Below are positions 62,316-64,000 of a DNA stretch of 64,000 nucleotides, piece by piece. The DNA lies in assembly GCF_002902965.1 (NCBI RefSeq), contig NZ_CP026107.1:496001-560000 (forward strand), given 5' to 3'. Positions within the stretch are counted from its first letter, which is position 1, and every line of letters starts with the position of its first letter. Under the pieces are notes generated by a model that had not been told where the DNA came from, ran no database searches, and saw only the letters and a program-made list of their open reading frames with translations. The position numbers and the translations under genes were made by a program. Source of the stretch: Paraburkholderia hospita. GTDB taxonomy: Bacteria > Pseudomonadota > Gammaproteobacteria > Burkholderiales > Burkholderiaceae.

Positions 62316-63758
62316 CTAAGGCTGAGCAAACACGTCTGTGCGATTGCCCAAATTGCCTGAGTTTGTTTGCACGAAAAACGGCACGAACGTCGAACCGATC
62401 GCGACCAACCCTTGATAGTCTCCAACGAAGAAGCCCTCGGCGTCCGGCGCGGTCTTGAGGTCGAAGACTCCCGCCAGATGAGTTTCATTGGCGAACGTCG
62501 TTCCGTTGTCCGCCGATGTCGTTTGCCAGATATCCGTCGGTAGTGTCGTGGTGTTGCCATCCGCCAGATTGCGGAAATCGTAGTACGTCACGGCAACGGT
62601 CCCTGACGAATTGACGCTAATGTTCGGGTTGAATGCCGGTCTTCCCGTGGGTGTATTGACCCGGATCGGAGCGCTCCATGTGCTGCCGCCGTCTTTGGAA
62701 GTGGATAGCGCGATCTCATCATAGTGCCCGCCATTGAAGCGGGAATCCTGCCAGACGACATAGAGTTGCCCGGTCTTTGGATCGATTGCGGGCTCGGGAA
62801 TAATGTCTCCTGAACGCACCGGTTCGCCGGTGTTCGGATCAAACACCGATACGGTCTGCAAACCAGAGATGATCTTCGGCTTCGTCCACGTTGCGCCGTC
62901 GTCAGTTGATTTGATGAACGCCACCTTCCCGGCCGCTTTGGAGAACGGCGGAGAAATCAGGTTGAAGAAGTCGTAGAGCGTTCCGCTCTGCGAGTTGACG
63001 ACGATCTGGTTACCGATCGTCTGCTGCCGCGAAGGCACCGCCACGATCACGGATGGCTGACTCCATGTCATGCCGCCGTCGGCTGTCTTCGAGAACATCG
63101 ATGGTCCCCGGAACGCGGCCGTATGCCTGTTGGCGTAGGGATTGCCGTTTGGCAATTCCAGCCGGTCCCATACAGCATAGGCTACGCCTGCCTTGGTTGG
63201 ATTGGCCGTCACCGATTCCTTGTCGTTGAAGAATTGCAAGGTCGGTTCGTTGTTCGCGATGATGATGCTTGGCTTCGCCCACGTCAGGCCACCATCCTTC
63301 GAAACGGAAGCCAGCACGGCATTGCTGTTGTTGGATTGATTGAAGGAGATCGATACAGCGTACGCTGTTCCATCGGGGCCGATCGACACCCACGGATCGG
63401 ACGCGCGTTCGTAGTCAGTTCCGCCTGCGCACGCACTAAAAGGCAGTGCAACCGGCGTGCCCCACGTCAAACCGCCATCGGATGACGGGCGGGCAACCAG
63501 GCCGTGAGCGCCGCCGTTGTTCCATCGGTCCTGTTGCCATACGCCGATCAAGTTCGACGGATTGTTTGGGTTCGTAGCGATCCAGGGTTCGACTTCGGCG
63601 TTCACGTAGTTCGTGCCCGGGCCGCCTATGGTGCAAGCGGCAAAGGGGCTGGGACCGGAGACCAGGACGGGCGCAGCCTGACTAGTCGGAATGATTGTGG
63701 CGAGGACAACAGCGAGCGGAATGCCGCTCAAGAGTACACGGTGCTTGTCGCAACGCAT
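62316..63758 (-). CDS. Secreted sialidase-like BNR-repeat protein
   Basis: The product has 480 residues, a signal peptide (GIPLAVVLATIIPTSQAA) and about six BNR/Asp-box repeats, such as SSDGGLTWG, SKDGGLTWA, TADGGMTWS, STDDGATWT and SKDGGSTWS. The beta-propeller fold is common to sialidases and related glycan-binding or hydrolysing proteins. Catalytic Arg residues could not be assigned, so sialidase activity is uncertain. AAGGAG before ATG 63758 fixes the start; a longer upstream frame is unlikely. Confidence 0.8.
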   Translation of the reverse strand: MRCDKHRVLLSGIPLAVVLATIIPTSQAAPVLVSGPSPFAACTIGGPGTNYVNAEVEPWIATNPNNPSNLIGVWQQDRWNNGGAHGLVARPSSDGGLTWGTPVALPFSACAGGTDYERASDPWVSIGPDGTAYAVSISFNQSNNSNAVLASVSKDGGLTWAKPSIIIANNEPTLQFFNDKESVTANPTKAGVAYAVWDRLELPNGNPYANRHTAAFRGPSMFSKTADGGMTWSQPSVIVAVPSRQQTIGNQIVVNSQSGTLYDFFNLISPPFSKAAGKVAFIKSTDDGATWTKPKIISGLQTVSVFDPNTGEPVRSGDIIPEPAIDPKTGQLYVVWQDSRFNGGHYDEIALSTSKDGGSTWSAPIRVNTPTGRPAFNPNISVNSSGTVAVTYYDFRNLADGNTTTLPTDIWQTTSADNGTTFANETHLAGVFDLKTAPDAEGFFVGDYQGLVAIGSTFVPFFVQTNSGNLGNRTDVFAQP

Positions 63759-64000
63759 GGAAGGCTCCTTTCCATTGCGGCCTGTAACAGCCCACAGTAG
63801 CCTGCTGGCAGTTGCGAAAGAAGTGGAGTGGCATTGCATCTTCGCCGATGGTTTCATCGATGGCATCGTCGGCGCGTATTGTGTCCACCATTGTTCGCTC
63901 GCCAGATTCGCTACCGCTTCAACCGCCACAGACCGCGAGCGCTGATCACCGCCAGCGCGTCGGTCAAGACTGCACTACCAGATATCAAACGGTTTTCTCA
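63759..64000. other. Right-edge region without a recognised gene
   Basis: 242 bases upstream of the BNR-protein gene. It should hold that gene's promoter. Open frames here are short shadows, and nothing else is recognised before the window ends. Confidence 0.4.

Overview
This is a high-GC, gene-dense stretch that looks like a Burkholderiaceae genome of the Paraburkholderia/Caballeronia/Burkholderia type, probably an accessory part of a secondary replicon. The evidence is indirect: Burkholderia-type trimeric porins, an HU protein with a histone-H1-like tail, many LysR regulators next to small catabolic operons, and MHS-, TRAP- and sugar-ABC importers. No rRNA, tRNA, CRISPR array, prophage or complete insertion sequence was seen. 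All functional calls rest on motif recognition by eye; no database search was run.

Region 1 (1-14.4 kb) is a redox and amidohydrolase cluster. It runs: SnoaL-like protein (cut by the left edge), PyrK-like reductase, PyrD-like flavoenzyme, Rieske ferredoxin, asparaginase-fold amidohydrolase, long EthD-like protein, LysR regulator, two AbgB-like M20 amidohydrolases, a second EthD-like protein, a porin with a frameshift, a third M20 enzyme on the opposite strand, and an MHS-type transporter. The PyrD-like and asparaginase-like enzymes keep their catalytic residues but appear to have lost residues that bind dihydroorotate and the amino-acid alpha-amine. I infer a catabolic route for an unknown amide or N-heterocyclic compound, and I regard this as the best candidate for an undescribed system here.

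Region 2 (14.6-25.4 kb) begins with decayed remnants of an anthranilate dioxygenase locus (antA start, antC, AraC regulator). A seven-gene minus-strand operon follows: CoA ligase, MHS transporter, thiolase-like protein, OB-fold/Zn-ribbon partner, SDR protein without the catalytic Tyr, dienelactone hydrolase-NTF2 fusion, and porin. A NahR/DntR-like LysR gene is divergent from it. An Old Yellow Enzyme gene with a divergent LysR gene comes next.

Region 3 (26.5-38 kb) holds a citrulline-to-proline module (CtlX-like hydrolase, ornithine cyclodeaminase, divergent Lrp), a Zn-ribbon/coiled-coil membrane protein, the HU-like protein, a FadR-type regulator, and a four-gene ribose-type ABC importer with two permeases. 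A short decayed IS6-type transposase tail lies in the gap after it.

Region 4 (39-47.6 kb) is a TRAP importer operon: two tandem ferredoxin-fold-like small proteins, DctP, a secreted PPC/DUF296 protein, fused DctQM, a YciI-like protein, and the lower meta-cleavage trio (hydratase, acylating acetaldehyde dehydrogenase, hydroxy-oxovalerate aldolase). A convergent LysR gene ends it. No ring-cleavage enzyme is present.

Region 5 (48-64 kb) is a mixture of housekeeping-like, stress and surface genes: SUI1/YciH, a leucine-rich-repeat protein kinase, a membrane-anchored Gly/Ala pentapeptide-repeat protein, an orphan histidine kinase, an orphan ParD-like antitoxin, a stress protein, several small secreted or membrane proteins, a candidate sRNA, a glycosidase 3' remnant, a TadE/TadG pair and a secreted BNR-repeat protein.
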